From positions 1,656,001 to 1,720,000 of the forward strand of contig NZ_CP087598.1 of the NCBI RefSeq assembly GCF_020990385.1: 64,000 nucleotides of DNA. Reading direction: 5' to 3'. This document shows positions 35,911 to 45,239 of this stretch, one piece after another. Within the stretch, counting starts at the first letter, position 1. Each line of letters opens with the position of its first letter. The notes under the pieces were generated by a model. That model saw only the letters and a list, made by a program, of their open reading frames with translations. It had not been told where the DNA came from and did not search any database. Source of the DNA: Paracoccus sp. MA (lineage in GTDB: Bacteria; Pseudomonadota; Alphaproteobacteria; Rhodobacterales; Rhodobacteraceae). The position numbers were made by a program, and so were the translations under genes.

Positions 35911-36851
35911 GCGTCGCGGTGATCGGGGCCGGCGCCTTCGGAACGGCGCTGGCGGTTTCGCTGGCAGGCAAGGGGCCGGTCACGCTCTGGGGTCGCGACA
36001 CCGGCTGGACCGCGACGCGCGAGAACCCGCGCCTGCCCGGCGTCTCGCTGCCGCCCGCGCTACGCGTCACCGACCGGCTGGAGCAGATCGCGGCCGAAAC
36101 CGTGCTGCTCGCGCTGCCCGCGCAGGTGCTGGGCGGCTTCCTGGCCGAGCACGGCGGGCGCTTCGACCGCCGCAATCTGGTCAGCTGCGCCAAGGGCATC
36201 GACCTGGCCACGCTGACCGGGCCCTCGGCGCTGATCGCCGCCGCCTGCCCGCATGCCACGGTGGCGGTGCTGACCGGCCCCAGCTTCGCCGCCGACATCG
36301 CCCGCGGCCTGCCCACGGCGCTGACGCTGGCCTGCGCCGACGCCGGCGCGGCCGAGGCGCTGCAACGCCAGCTGTCCACCGCCACGCTGCGGCTTTACCG
36401 CACCACCGACGTCGCCGGGGCCGAGCTGGGCGGCGCGCTGAAGAACATCATCGCCATCGCCGCCGGCGCCGCCATCGGCGCGGGCTATGGCGACAGCGCG
36501 CGGGCCAGCATCGTCACCCGCGGCTTTGCCGAGATGCTGCGGCTGGCCACTGCGCTCGGCGCCCGGCCCGAGACGCTGCCCGGCCTGTCGGGCCTGGGCG
36601 ATCTGGTGCTGACCTGCACCTCGGAACAGTCGCGCAATTTCCGCTATGGCCTGGCGCTGGGATCGCGCCGCCCCTTCGCCGCCGGCACCACGGTCGAGGG
36701 CGCCGCCACCGCCCGCGCCGTCACCCAACTGGCCGAAAGGCTGGGGATCGAGATGCCGATCTCGAATCTGGTCGCGGGCCTTGCCGAGGGCCGCATCGCC
36801 ATGGAACATGCGCTGGATTTTCTGCTGAACCGCCCGCTCAAGGAGGAATGA
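35907..36851 (+). CDS. gpsA: Glycerol-3-phosphate dehydrogenase [NAD(P)+]
   Basis: A 314-residue enzyme that reduces dihydroxyacetone phosphate to sn-glycerol 3-phosphate for phospholipid synthesis. The Rossmann motif [14 protein letters not shown] starts at residue 3. [16 protein letters not shown], the catalytic lysine in [15 protein letters not shown] and the block [14 protein letters not shown] are intact. It overlaps tsaD and the YciI gene by four bases each (ATGA). It supplies the substrate for PlsC-type acyltransferases such as the one at 50412. Confidence 0.95.
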   Translation: MSVAVIGAGAFGTALAVSLAGKGPVTLWGRDTGWTATRENPRLPGVSLPPALRVTDRLEQIAAETVLLALPAQVLGGFLAEHGGRFDRRNLVSCAKGIDLATLTGPSALIAAACPHATVAVLTGPSFAADIARGLPTALTLACADAGAAEALQRQLSTATLRLYRTTDVAGAELGGALKNIIAIAAGAAIGAGYGDSARASIVTRGFAEMLRLATALGARPETLPGLSGLGDLVLTCTSEQSRNFRYGLALGSRRPFAAGTTVEGAATARAVTQLAERLGIEMPISNLVAGLAEGRIAMEHALDFLLNRPLKEE

Positions 36852-37123
36852 TGCCCCTTTTCGCCGTGATCTGCCGCGACCATCCCGGCAAGCTGCAAAC
36901 CCGTCTCGACACCCGTGAAAAGCACCTGGCCTTTCTCAGGGCGCAGCCCGGCCTGCAGATGGCCGGTCCGCTGATCGAAGAGGGCGAGATGCGCGGCTCG
37001 CTGCTGGTGGTCGAGGCCGAGGGGTTGACCCAGGTCAAGGAATGGGCGGCGCAGGACCCCTACAAGGCGGCGGACCTGTTCGCCTCGGTCGAGGTGATCG
37101 AATGGAAGAAGGTGATCGGCTGA
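36848..37123 (+). CDS. YciI-family protein
   Basis: A 91-residue protein with the YciI fold: [31 protein letters not shown], then [21 protein letters not shown] and DPYKAADLF. YciI proteins have a His/Asp pair seen here in RDHPG and are related to dienelactone-type dehydrohalogenase folds, but their physiological role is unclear. It overlaps gpsA (ATGA) and the next gene (TGATG), so it is tightly coupled in the tsaD-gpsA operon. Confidence 0.85.
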   Translation: MMPLFAVICRDHPGKLQTRLDTREKHLAFLRAQPGLQMAGPLIEEGEMRGSLLVVEAEGLTQVKEWAAQDPYKAADLFASVEVIEWKKVIG

Positions 37124-37548
37124 TGGCGTATTGGCTGTTCAAATCCGAGCCTGACGTCTTCAGCTTCGACGACCTGATCGCCCGCGGCGACAAGGGCGAG
37201 CAATGGGACGGGGTGCGCAACTATCAGGCCCGCAACAACATGCGCGCCATGAAGAAGGGCGAGCGCGGCTTCTTCTACCACTCGAACATCGGCAAGGAGA
37301 TCGTCGGCATCTGCGAGGTCGTGGCCGAGGCGCATCCCGACTCGACCGCCGCGGACCCGAAATGGGAATGCGTCGATGTCCGGGCCGTCGCCCGCGTCAA
37401 CCGCCCCGTCTCGCTGGACGAGGCCAAGGCCGAGCCGCGGCTGGCCGAGATGGTGCTGGTCAACAATTCGCGCCTGTCCGTGCAGCCGGTCTCGGAGGCG
37501 GAATGGGATGTGATCCTGGAGCTCGCGGGCGGCACGCGGGATATCTGA
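37123..37548 (+). CDS. EVE-domain protein
   Basis: A 141-residue single-domain protein of the EVE/PUA-like superfamily, related to human THYN1. It opens with AYWLFKSEPDVFSFDDLI and includes QWDGVRNYQARNNMRAMKKGERGFFYHS. EVE domains bind modified bases in DNA and can be parts of modification-dependent restriction systems; stand-alone alphaproteobacterial versions are conserved housekeeping neighbours of gpsA. The start overlaps the preceding stop as TGATG. The actual ligand is not known. Confidence 0.88.
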   Translation: MAYWLFKSEPDVFSFDDLIARGDKGEQWDGVRNYQARNNMRAMKKGERGFFYHSNIGKEIVGICEVVAEAHPDSTAADPKWECVDVRAVARVNRPVSLDEAKAEPRLAEMVLVNNSRLSVQPVSEAEWDVILELAGGTRDI

Positions 37549-37625
37549 AGCACCGGCATGCCGGAACCGGCCGGGCGCCGCGCGCACCCCCGGCCCGGCC
37601 GCCCGAACGGCAAAGGAAGACAAGC

Positions 37626-39416
37626 ATGGCCCGCGGCACCCCGATCATCGCCGACCGCCCCACCACGCGCCGCATCGGCGCGCTCCGCGCGCTCTGGCCC
37701 TTCATCCGCCCCTATCGCGGGCTGCTGGCGGCGGCGCTGGTCGCGCTGGCGGTGACGGCGGCGATCAGCCTGGTCCTGCCGCTGGCCGTGCGGCGGGTGG
37801 TCGACGGTTTCGACGCCGGGGCGCATCTGCTGGACCAGTATTTCGGCGCGGCGCTGGCCATCGTCGGGCTGCTCGCGCTGGGGACGGGGATGCGCTACTA
37901 TCTCGTCACCCGGCTGGGCGAGCGGGTGGTCGCCGATATCCGCAAGGCGGTCTTCGACCGGGTCATCGCCATGAGCCCGGCCTTCTACGAGCGGGTGCTG
38001 ACCGGCGAGATCATCAGCCGCATCACCACCGACACCACGCTGATCCAGTCGGTGATCGGTTCCTCGGTCTCGATCGCGCTGCGCAATTTCCTGATCCTGG
38101 CCGGCGGCATGGTGATGCTGGTCTGGACCTCGGCCAAGCTGTCCGGCCTGGTGCTGCTGCTGGTGCCGCTGATCGTGGTGCCCATCGTCGTGCTGGGCCG
38201 GCGGCTGCGCAAGCTCTCGCGCGAGAACCAGGACTGGATCGCGCTGTCCTCGGGCGCGGCCTCGGAAAGCCTGCTCTCGGCGCAGACCGTGCAGGCCTTC
38301 ACCCATGAGGGACCGACCCGCGCGCGTTTCGCCGAGGTCACCGACCGCTCCTTCGACGCGGCGCTCAGCCGGGTCAGGACGCGCACGGTGATGACGGTGA
38401 TCGTGATCTTCCTGATCTTCTCGGGCGTGCTGGGCGTGCTCTGGGTCGGGGCGCGCGACGTGCGCATGGAGGCGATGACGGTGGGCGAACTGGTGCAGTT
38501 CGTCATCTATGCGGTGCTGGTCGCCGGCGCCGTCGGCGCGCTGTCGGAAATCTGGGGCGAGCTGCAGCGCGCCGCCGGCGCCACCGAACGGCTGACCGAG
38601 CTGCTGACCACGCAGGACACGCTGACCGATCCGGCCGATCCCGTCACCCTGCCCCGCCCGGTCAAGGGCGCCATCGGCTTCGAGGAGGTGACCTTCCACT
38701 ATCCTTCGCGCCCCGACCGTTCGGCGCTGGAGGGCGTGACGCTGGACATCCGCCCCGGCGAGACGGTGGCGCTGGTCGGTCCCTCGGGCGCCGGCAAGAC
38801 CACGGTGATCCAGCTGCTGCTGCGCTTCTGGGACCCGGATGCCGGCACGGTGCGCATCGACGGCATCGACCTGCGCGCCATGGCGCGGGCCGATTTCCGC
38901 CAGGCCATCGCGCTGGTGCCGCAGGATCCGGTGATCTTTGCCGCCACCGCGCGCGAGAATATCCGCTTCGGGCGCCCCGGCGCCTCGGATGCCGAGGTCG
39001 AGGCTGCCGCCCGCGCCGCCCATGCCGACGAGTTCCTGCGCCTGCTGCCCCAGGGCTATGACAGTTTCGTCGGCGAGCGCGGCGTGATGCTGTCCGGCGG
39101 GCAGAAGCAGCGCATCGCCATCGCCCGCGCCATCCTGCGCGACGCGCCGATCCTGCTCCTGGACGAGGCGACCTCGGCGCTGGATGCCGAATCCGAGCGG
39201 CTGGTGCAGCATGCCGTGGACGAACTGGCCCGCTCGCGCACCACGATCATCATCGCGCACCGGCTGGCAACGGTGAAGAAGGCCGACCGCATCGTGGTCT
39301 TCGACCACGGCCGGATCGTGGCGCAGGGCCGGCACGAGGAGCTGGTGGCGCAGGGCGGGCTTTATGCCCGGCTGGCGCGGCTGCAATTCACCGAAGGCGC
39401 GGCGGAAACCGCGTAA
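37626..39416 (+). CDS. ABC exporter, fused membrane and ATPase domains (MsbA/ABCB-like)
   Basis: A 596-residue half-transporter. Six transmembrane helices lie in residues 30-310, ending with the intracellular loops, and an ATPase domain in 345-590. Walker A is GPSGAGKTT, the signature LSGGQKQRIAIARA, Walker B ILLLDEATSALD and the switch histidine in IIIAHRLATV. It should work as a homodimer exporting lipids, drugs or peptides; the substrate is not evident. AAAGGAAGACA precedes the ATG. It is 77 bases after the EVE gene and may be read from the same transcript. Confidence 0.9.
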   Translation: MARGTPIIADRPTTRRIGALRALWPFIRPYRGLLAAALVALAVTAAISLVLPLAVRRVVDGFDAGAHLLDQYFGAALAIVGLLALGTGMRYYLVTRLGERVVADIRKAVFDRVIAMSPAFYERVLTGEIISRITTDTTLIQSVIGSSVSIALRNFLILAGGMVMLVWTSAKLSGLVLLLVPLIVVPIVVLGRRLRKLSRENQDWIALSSGAASESLLSAQTVQAFTHEGPTRARFAEVTDRSFDAALSRVRTRTVMTVIVIFLIFSGVLGVLWVGARDVRMEAMTVGELVQFVIYAVLVAGAVGALSEIWGELQRAAGATERLTELLTTQDTLTDPADPVTLPRPVKGAIGFEEVTFHYPSRPDRSALEGVTLDIRPGETVALVGPSGAGKTTVIQLLLRFWDPDAGTVRIDGIDLRAMARADFRQAIALVPQDPVIFAATARENIRFGRPGASDAEVEAAARAAHADEFLRLLPQGYDSFVGERGVMLSGGQKQRIAIARAILRDAPILLLDEATSALDAESERLVQHAVDELARSRTTIIIAHRLATVKKADRIVVFDHGRIVAQGRHEELVAQGGLYARLARLQFTEGAAETA

Positions 39417-40033
39417 GCGGCGGCCAGGCGACAGGCGCGATGCGGGGAGGCGACGGCCGCCCCGAGATTCCCGCCGCCCGGCCATGGTGAAGGCAGGCCC
39501 GTTTCATGGCCCGGCCATGATCCCCCCCCCCGCATACCCCCGGCGTCGTGGCGAGGAGCCGGCCCGGCGATCCACGCTCCGGCAATTCGACAACGGCGCA
39601 GCAGCTGTGAAGACCCTCTCCAGCCTGCGGTCCATGTCGTTCGGCGCACCCCGGGGGCGTCGTGAGGGCCGCGGCGAGCCCGCAACCGCAGCAAGGGAAA
39701 CGGCGGCGAAACGGCCTCGCGTGAATCGATCGGGCTGCGGGGTTTCCGGGCTCCCGTCAGGCAACCGGGCTTCCGGGCGCTGCCGGACCGACTCCGCCCT
39801 TCCATGGCAACGGCAACGGGAGATCGCCCCTGCCGCGCGGGCCTGCAACCGCAAGCGCCGTGATGATGGCCGCGCGAGGGCCTCGGTCAAGCGGCTGGTC
39901 TCGCGGCGCGGTGGGGCGGATCCACCCCTCTCCGCCCACCTTGGCCTTCTCGGCACGGCAGCGGGGAACCGGCAATACCGGGGCAGGGTCGCATCCGGAA
40001 AGCGCCGCGGCTGGGAGGCCGGGGCGGGTCCGT
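39417..40033. other. 617-base stretch with no convincing gene
   Basis: The interval between the ABC exporter and the CAP-domain gene is very GC-rich and open in several frames, but none shows a domain, plausible codon use or a ribosome site. It holds a 10-C run at 39522-39531 and an adjacent palindrome with CATGGC and GCCATG arms at 39505-39519. It may be a decayed gene or an unrecognised repeat. Confidence 0.5.
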
Positions 40034-40573
40034 TCAGCGCGGGGCGCTGTAGACCGCCGCCCAAAACACGGTCTTGCCATCCGCCCCGACCGCCTTGCCG
40101 ATGCCGTAATGCCGGGCCTGCGGGATCAGGATATTGGCAAGATGGCCCCTGGAACGCGCCCATTCCTGCAGCACGCGCTCTTGCCCCCAGGGACCGGCGG
40201 CGATGTTTTCGGCCGCGACGCGGGGCTTGTAGCCCTGACTCTTCAGCCGCTGCATCGGCCCCGAGGACTTGCTGCCGCGATGCGACATCACCCCCCGCTT
40301 GGCCATGTCGCAGGCATGGCGCGCCGCCGCCGCGGCAAGATCCCGGTTGGACCGCAGGGGCGGCAGCCCCCGCGCCTGGCGGGTGGCGTTGGTGGCGCGC
40401 ACCGCTGCCTCGTTTTCAGGCATCGAGGTCTGGTAGCAGGTGACCGTCCCCGGGCCCGCCCCGCCGGGCCCGACCGATTTCGTCGAGATTCGCACCCCTT
40501 CCGCCCAGGCGGCAGGCACCCCCAAGCCAAGAAATGCGACAAAAAGCAGGAATTTAGCAGATGTGTTCAACAT
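40034..40573 (-). CDS. Secreted CAP-domain protein (SCP/PR-1 family)
   Basis: A 179-residue exported protein. The signal peptide MLNTSAKFLLFVAFLGLGVPAAWA is followed by a CAP domain: NATRQARGLPPLRSNRDLAAAAARHACDMAKRG, MSHRGSKSSGPMQRLKSQGY, AENIAAGPWGQERVLQEWARSRGHLANIL and HYGIGKAVGADGKTVFWAAVYS. The histidines of the usual CAP cavity (SHRG, GHLANIL) are present. Role in bacteria is generally unknown. GAGGAAA precedes the ATG. It is transcribed divergently from the BON-LysM gene. Confidence 0.88.
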   Translation of the reverse strand: MLNTSAKFLLFVAFLGLGVPAAWAEGVRISTKSVGPGGAGPGTVTCYQTSMPENEAAVRATNATRQARGLPPLRSNRDLAAAAARHACDMAKRGVMSHRGSKSSGPMQRLKSQGYKPRVAAENIAAGPWGQERVLQEWARSRGHLANILIPQARHYGIGKAVGADGKTVFWAAVYSAPR

Positions 40574-40704
40574 TCGATTTCCTCTAGACGGGCAGAAGCT
40601 AGGAGCGACGGTCCATTTTCTCAACTTCTGATTGCTTAAATTTGTCTGGAACCGGCGGATCGGCGGAGCGTTGCCGCCCGAGACGCAGCCTGAAAGGAGA
40701 GGTC

Positions 40705-41193
40705 ATGGCTATCTGGGATTTCGTGAAGGACGCCGGCAAATCGCTTTTCGGTTCGGAAGCCGAGGCGCTGGAGGCGCCCGCGCAGCCCGCGCAAAGCGAC
40801 ACCGACCGCAAGGTGGCGGCGCTCAAGGCCGAACTGTCCGCCCTGGGCCTGACCGGCAAGGACGTGCACCTGAAACTGCGCGGCGACACGGTGGTGATCT
40901 CGGGCAAGGCGCGCAATCAGGAGACGCTGGAGAAGCTGATCCTGGCGGTGGGCAACATCAAGGGCATCGCCCGGGTCGAGCTGGCCGAGGGCGCCGGCAC
41001 GGAAGCCCCCGCCCCGACCGCAGCGGCCCCGGTGTTCCATACCGTGCAAAAGGGCGAGACGCTTTCGGCCATCGCGCAGAAATACCTGGGCAAGGCCAGC
41101 CGCTATCCCGAGATCTTCGAGGCCAACAAGCCCATGCTCAGCCATCCCGACAAGATCTATCCCGGCCAGACCCTGCGCATTCCCCAGACCTGA
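40705..41193 (+). CDS. BON-LysM protein, Kbp/YgaU type
   Basis: A 162-residue protein with the same length and layout as E. coli Kbp (YgaU), a cytoplasmic potassium-binding protein: an N-terminal BON domain at about residues 35-95 (LKAELSALGLTGKDVHLKLRGDTVVISGKA) and a C-terminal LysM domain at 110-160 (FHTVQKGETLSAIAQKYLGKASRYPEIFEAN). There is no signal peptide. The start is chosen at the ATG six bases after AAAGGAGAGG. The potassium-binding role is inferred from the homologue. Confidence 0.88.
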   Translation: MAIWDFVKDAGKSLFGSEAEALEAPAQPAQSDTDRKVAALKAELSALGLTGKDVHLKLRGDTVVISGKARNQETLEKLILAVGNIKGIARVELAEGAGTEAPAPTAAAPVFHTVQKGETLSAIAQKYLGKASRYPEIFEANKPMLSHPDKIYPGQTLRIPQT

Positions 41194-41324
41194 CCCCTGC
41201 CGGCCGCGACGCTGCGTTCGCCGCCCGGCTGGCGTGGCGGAACGCTTGCCAGCACGCTGATAGTTGGACCATTCTGCCTCTCGGCGGGGCGCGACCCCGG
41301 GAGGAAGAACTGGGAGGTAGGATA

Positions 41325-43211
41325 ATGGTCAGGTTCGCGAACGTCGCAGACCGCGATGCGGTCGAGACGGAGATGCCCTATGCGCAACGCCAGGTGCCGC
41401 AGACGGTCTATCAGGCCCTGACCGAGACCCGCGACCGCCATCCCCAGCGCCCGGCGACCAGCTTCCAGCTGTTCTCGGACCCGAAGGCTCCGGCCCGCAC
41501 GCTGACCTGGACCGAGTTGCATGAGCGGGTGACCGAGACGGCGAACCTGTTCCGCAGCCTGGGCGTCGGGCCGGGGGATGTGGTGGCCTATCTGCTGCCC
41601 AATTGCATCGAGGCGCCGATCGTGCTGCTGGCCGGGGCGACGGCAGGGATCGTCAACCCGATCAACCCGCTGCTGGAACCCGACCACATCGCCGCCATCC
41701 TGCGCGAGAGCGGCGCCAGGGTGCTGGTGACGCTGAAGAGCTTCCCGAAATCCGAAGTCGCCCAGAAGGCGGCCGAGGCGGTGGCGCAGGCCCCGAACGT
41801 GCAGACCGTGCTTGAGGTGGACCTGCGCGGCTATCTGACCGGCGTCAAGCGCCTGCTGGTGCCGCTGATGCGGCCCAAGGTCCCGACCCGGCACCATGCC
41901 AAGGTGATGGATTTCGAAGCCGCCGCCAGCGCCCAGAAGCACAACCGCCTGACCTTCGACGAACCGGCCGAGGACCGCGTCGCCGCCTTCTTCCACACCG
42001 GCGGCACCACCGGCATGCCCAAGGTCGCCCAGCACAAGCAATCGGGCATGGTCTACAACGGCTGGCTGGGCGGCACGCTGCTGTTCAGTGAAACCGACGT
42101 GCTGATGTGCCCCTTGCCGATGTTCCACGTCTTCGCGGCCTATCCGGTTCTGATGTCCTGCCTGATGTCGGGCGCGCAGCTGGTCATGCCGACGCCGGCC
42201 GGCTATCGCGGCGAGGGAGTATTCGACAACTTCTGGAAGCTGATCGAACGCTGGCAGGCGACCTTCCTGATTACCGTGCCCACGGCCATCGCCGCGCTGA
42301 TGCAGCGCCCGGTCGATGCCGATGTCTCGTCGCTGAAGACCGCGATCTCGGGCTCGGCGCCCTTGCCGATCGAGCTTTACAACCGCTTCAAGGCCGCGAC
42401 CGGGGTCGAGATCGCCGAGGGCTACGGGCTGACCGAGGCGACCTGCCTCGTGTCCTGCAACCCCATCGACGGGCTGAAGAAGGTCGGCTCCGTCGGCCTG
42501 CCCCTGCCCTATACCCATGTCCGGATCCTGCAGCGCCAGAACGGCGGCTTCCGCGAATGCGCCACCGATGAGATCGGCGAGATCTGCATCGCCAATCCCG
42601 GCGTCTTCGAGGGCTCGACCTATACCGAGGCCGACAAGAACAAGGACCTCTTTGCCGAGGGGCGCTTCCTGCGCACCGGGGATCTGGGCCGGATGGATGC
42701 CGACGGCTATCTGTGGATCACCGGCCGGGCCAAGGACCTGATCATCCGCGGCGGCCACAACATCGACCCCGCCGAGATCGAGGACGCGCTGCTGTCGCAT
42801 CCCAAGGTCGCCTCGGTCGGCGCCATCGGCCAGCCCGACAGCTTCGCGGGCGAGCTGCCCTGCGCCTATGTCGAACTGGTCGCCGGGGCCGAGGTCGGCC
42901 TGGACGAGCTGATGGAGCATGCCCGCGCCCATATTCACGAACGCGCCGCCGTTCCGAAGCATATCGAGATCTTGCCGGAACTGCCCAAGACCGCGGTGGG
43001 CAAGATCTTCAAGCCCGACCTGCGCAAGCTGGCGATCAAGCGCGTCTACGACGAGGCGCTGGCCGGGGCCGGGCTGGCGGTCGAGGTGGCCGAGGTGGTG
43101 GACGACCGCAAACGCGGGCTGGTGGCAAGGCTGGCGCGGCGGGGCACGGTGAATGACAAGGCGGTGGCCGATTGCCTGGGCCAGTTCACCCTGCCTTGGG
43201 AATGGGCCTGA
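41325..43211 (+). CDS. AMP-forming acyl-CoA synthetase
   Basis: A 628-residue adenylate-forming ligase that activates a carboxylic acid with ATP and CoA. Motifs are FHTGGTTGMPKVAQH (phosphate binding), GSAPLPIELYNRF, AEGYGLTEATCL, LRTGDLGRMDADGYLWITGRAKDLIIRGGHNIDPAEIE and the acylation lysine in LPKTAVGKIFKPDLR. The substrate is unknown, probably a fatty or aromatic acid. The ATG at 41325 has GGGAGGTAG upstream; the long open frame that begins at 40632 is in the frame shared by chance with the LysM gene. It is followed four bases later by the HNH gene. Confidence 0.9.
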   Translation: MVRFANVADRDAVETEMPYAQRQVPQTVYQALTETRDRHPQRPATSFQLFSDPKAPARTLTWTELHERVTETANLFRSLGVGPGDVVAYLLPNCIEAPIVLLAGATAGIVNPINPLLEPDHIAAILRESGARVLVTLKSFPKSEVAQKAAEAVAQAPNVQTVLEVDLRGYLTGVKRLLVPLMRPKVPTRHHAKVMDFEAAASAQKHNRLTFDEPAEDRVAAFFHTGGTTGMPKVAQHKQSGMVYNGWLGGTLLFSETDVLMCPLPMFHVFAAYPVLMSCLMSGAQLVMPTPAGYRGEGVFDNFWKLIERWQATFLITVPTAIAALMQRPVDADVSSLKTAISGSAPLPIELYNRFKAATGVEIAEGYGLTEATCLVSCNPIDGLKKVGSVGLPLPYTHVRILQRQNGGFRECATDEIGEICIANPGVFEGSTYTEADKNKDLFAEGRFLRTGDLGRMDADGYLWITGRAKDLIIRGGHNIDPAEIEDALLSHPKVASVGAIGQPDSFAGELPCAYVELVAGAEVGLDELMEHARAHIHERAAVPKHIEILPELPKTAVGKIFKPDLRKLAIKRVYDEALAGAGLAVEVAEVVDDRKRGLVARLARRGTVNDKAVADCLGQFTLPWEWA

Positions 43212-43215
43212 AGCC

Positions 43216-43488
43216 ATGAACCCGGTCTGCCCGCTTTGCGGGCGGCCGATCCCGCCGGGCGTGCCGCAAAGCCGGCACCATCTGGTTCCCAAGCTGCGCG
43301 GCGGCAAGGGCGGCGAGATGGTGCTGCTGCATCAGGTCTGCCACTCGACCATCCATCGCAAGCTGAGCGAGACCGAGCTTGCACGGCAATACAACACGGT
43401 CGAGGCGCTGCGCGGCCATCCCGAACTGGCGCGCTTCTTCGCCTGGGTGGCGAAGCGGCCGCCGGGCTGGAAGGGCAAGGTGCGCTAG
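43216..43488 (+). CDS. Small HNH-nuclease-like zinc protein
   Basis: A 90-residue protein with an HNH fold: CPLCGRPIPPG (zinc-binding CxxC), SRHHLVPKLRGGKGGEMVLLHQVCHSTIHRKL. This covers the HH, N-equivalent and final histidine positions of the motif. Many such stand-alone proteins are of unknown role; some act in DNA repair or RNA ligation. It starts four bases after the acyl-CoA synthetase stop. The short ORF starting upstream in the same frame overlaps that gene and lacks a ribosome site. Confidence 0.8.
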   Translation: MNPVCPLCGRPIPPGVPQSRHHLVPKLRGGKGGEMVLLHQVCHSTIHRKLSETELARQYNTVEALRGHPELARFFAWVAKRPPGWKGKVR

Positions 43489-43514
43489 GGCGCACCCTGC
43501 ACAGGGCGCCGGCC
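43489..43514. terminator. Hairpin between converging HNH and ettA genes
   Basis: GGCGC and GCGCC arms (GGCGCACCCTGCACAGGGCGCC) with inner CCCTG/CAGGG pairing occupy the 26-base gap between the two stop codons. There is no T-run, so it may only be a weak two-way terminator. Confidence 0.4.
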
Positions 43515-45170
43515 CTAGCGCGTGAACTTCTTGTATTTCACCCGCTTCGGTTCGATGGAATCCGGGCCGAGGCGGCGGACCTTGTCGGCCTCGTAATCCT
43601 CGAAATTGCCCTCGAACCATTCGACATGGGCGTCGCCCTCGAAGGCCAAGATATGCGTGCAGAGCCGGTCGAGGAAGAAGCGGTCGTGCGAGATGATGAC
43701 CGCGCAGCCGGCGAAATCCTCCAGCGCCGCCTCCAGCGCCTGCAGCGTCTCGACGTCCAGGTCGTTGGTCGGTTCGTCCAGCAGCAGCACGTTGCCGCCG
43801 GACTTCAGCAGCTTCGCCATGTGGACGCGGTTGCGTTCGCCGCCCGAAAGCAGGCCGACCTTCTTCTGCTGGTCGCCGCCCTTGAAGTTGAAGGCCGAGC
43901 AATAGGCGCGGCTGTTCATCGTCGCGTCGCCCAGCTCGATCTGCTCGGCCCCGCCCGAGATTTCCTCCCACACCGTCTTGTTGGGGTCCAGCGCGTCGCG
44001 CGACTGGTCCACGTAGGAAAGCTTCACCGTGTCACCGTAGCTGATCTCGCCGGCATCGGGCTTTTCCTGCCCGGTCAGCATCTTGAACAGCGTCGACTTG
44101 CCGGCGCCGTTCGGGCCGATCACGCCGACGATGCCGCCCGGCGGCAGGCTGAAGGTCAGGTCCTCGATCAGCAGCTTGTCGCCCATGGCCTTTTTCAGGC
44201 CGTCGACCTCGATCACCTTGTTGCCCAGCCGCTCGCCATTGGGGATGATGATCTGGGCGCGGGTCAGCTTCTCGCGTTCGGACTGGCTGGCCAGCTCGTT
44301 ATAGGCGTTGATCCGGGCCTTCTGCTTGGCCTGACGCGCCTTGGCGCCGGCGCGGATCCATTCCAGTTCCCGCTCCAGCGTCTTCTGCTTGGCCTTGTCC
44401 TCGCGGGCTTCCTGTTCCAGCCGCTTGGCCTTCTGCTCCAGCCAGGCCGAGTAATTGCCCTCGTAGGGGATGCCGCGGCCGCGGTCGAGTTCCAGGATCC
44501 AGCCGGTGATGTCGTCGAGGAAATAGCGGTCGTGGGTGACGATCAGGATGGTGCCGGGATATTCGATCAGGTGCTTTTGCAGCCAGGCGATGGTCTCGGC
44601 GTCCAGGTGGTTGGTCGGTTCGTCCAGAAGCAGCATGTCGGGCTGTTCCAGCAGCAGCTTGCACAGCGCCACCCGGCGGCGTTCGCCGCCCGACAGGCTT
44701 TCCACGTCGGCATCGTCCGGCGGGCAGCGCAGCGCCTCCATGGCGACGTCGATCTGGCTGTCGAGATCCCAGAGGTTCTCGGCGTCGATCTCGTCCTGCA
44801 GCTTCGCCATCTCGTCGGCGGTCTCGTCCGAGTAGTTCATGGCCAGCTCGTTGTAGCGGTCGAGCTTGGCCTGCTTGGCCTTGACGCCCTCCATGACGTT
44901 GCCGCGCACGTTCAGGGCCGGGTCCAGCTGCGGCTCTTGCGGCAGGTAGCCGACGGTCGCGCCCTTGGCGGCCCAGGCCTCGCCGGTGAAGTCCTTGTCG
45001 ATGCCGGCCATGATGCGCAGCAGCGTCGACTTGCCGGCGCCGTTCACGCCGACGACGCCGATCTTGACGCCGGGCAGGAAGTTCAGGCGGATGTTCTCGA
45101 AGGTCTTCTTCCCGCCCGGATAGGTCTTGGACACCCCGTCCATGTGGTAAACGAACTGGTAGGAGGCCAT
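43515..45170 (-). CDS. ettA: Energy-dependent translational throttle protein EttA
   Basis: A 551-residue ABC-F protein with two ATPase cassettes. Walker A motifs are GVNGAGKST and GPNGAGKST, and the signatures [16 protein letters not shown] and [15 protein letters not shown]. The intervening linker (residues about 240-300, rich in [15 protein letters not shown]) is the P-site tRNA interaction motif. EttA binds the ribosomal E site and gates the first peptide bond in response to the ADP/ATP ratio. Length matches the family. It stands alone, converging on the HNH gene. Confidence 0.96.
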   Translation of the reverse strand: MASYQFVYHMDGVSKTYPGGKKTFENIRLNFLPGVKIGVVGVNGAGKSTLLRIMAGIDKDFTGEAWAAKGATVGYLPQEPQLDPALNVRGNVMEGVKAKQAKLDRYNELAMNYSDETADEMAKLQDEIDAENLWDLDSQIDVAMEALRCPPDDADVESLSGGERRRVALCKLLLEQPDMLLLDEPTNHLDAETIAWLQKHLIEYPGTILIVTHDRYFLDDITGWILELDRGRGIPYEGNYSAWLEQKAKRLEQEAREDKAKQKTLERELEWIRAGAKARQAKQKARINAYNELASQSEREKLTRAQIIIPNGERLGNKVIEVDGLKKAMGDKLLIEDLTFSLPPGGIVGVIGPNGAGKSTLFKMLTGQEKPDAGEISYGDTVKLSYVDQSRDALDPNKTVWEEISGGAEQIELGDATMNSRAYCSAFNFKGGDQQKKVGLLSGGERNRVHMAKLLKSGGNVLLLDEPTNDLDVETLQALEAALEDFAGCAVIISHDRFFLDRLCTHILAFEGDAHVEWFEGNFEDYEADKVRRLGPDSIEPKRVKYKKFTR

Positions 45171-45239
45171 GATCTTTCCTCGTTGCTGAACCCGTGAAGT
45201 TGCGCGCTATGTAGTCGAGCAGCGGCGAAAGGGGAAGGC

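Noticed and set aside
39504..40163. 219-residue leftward open frame in the gene-poor interval
   Set aside because: Arginine- and proline-rich translation typical of a shadow frame in GC-rich DNA, and it overlaps the CAP-domain gene.
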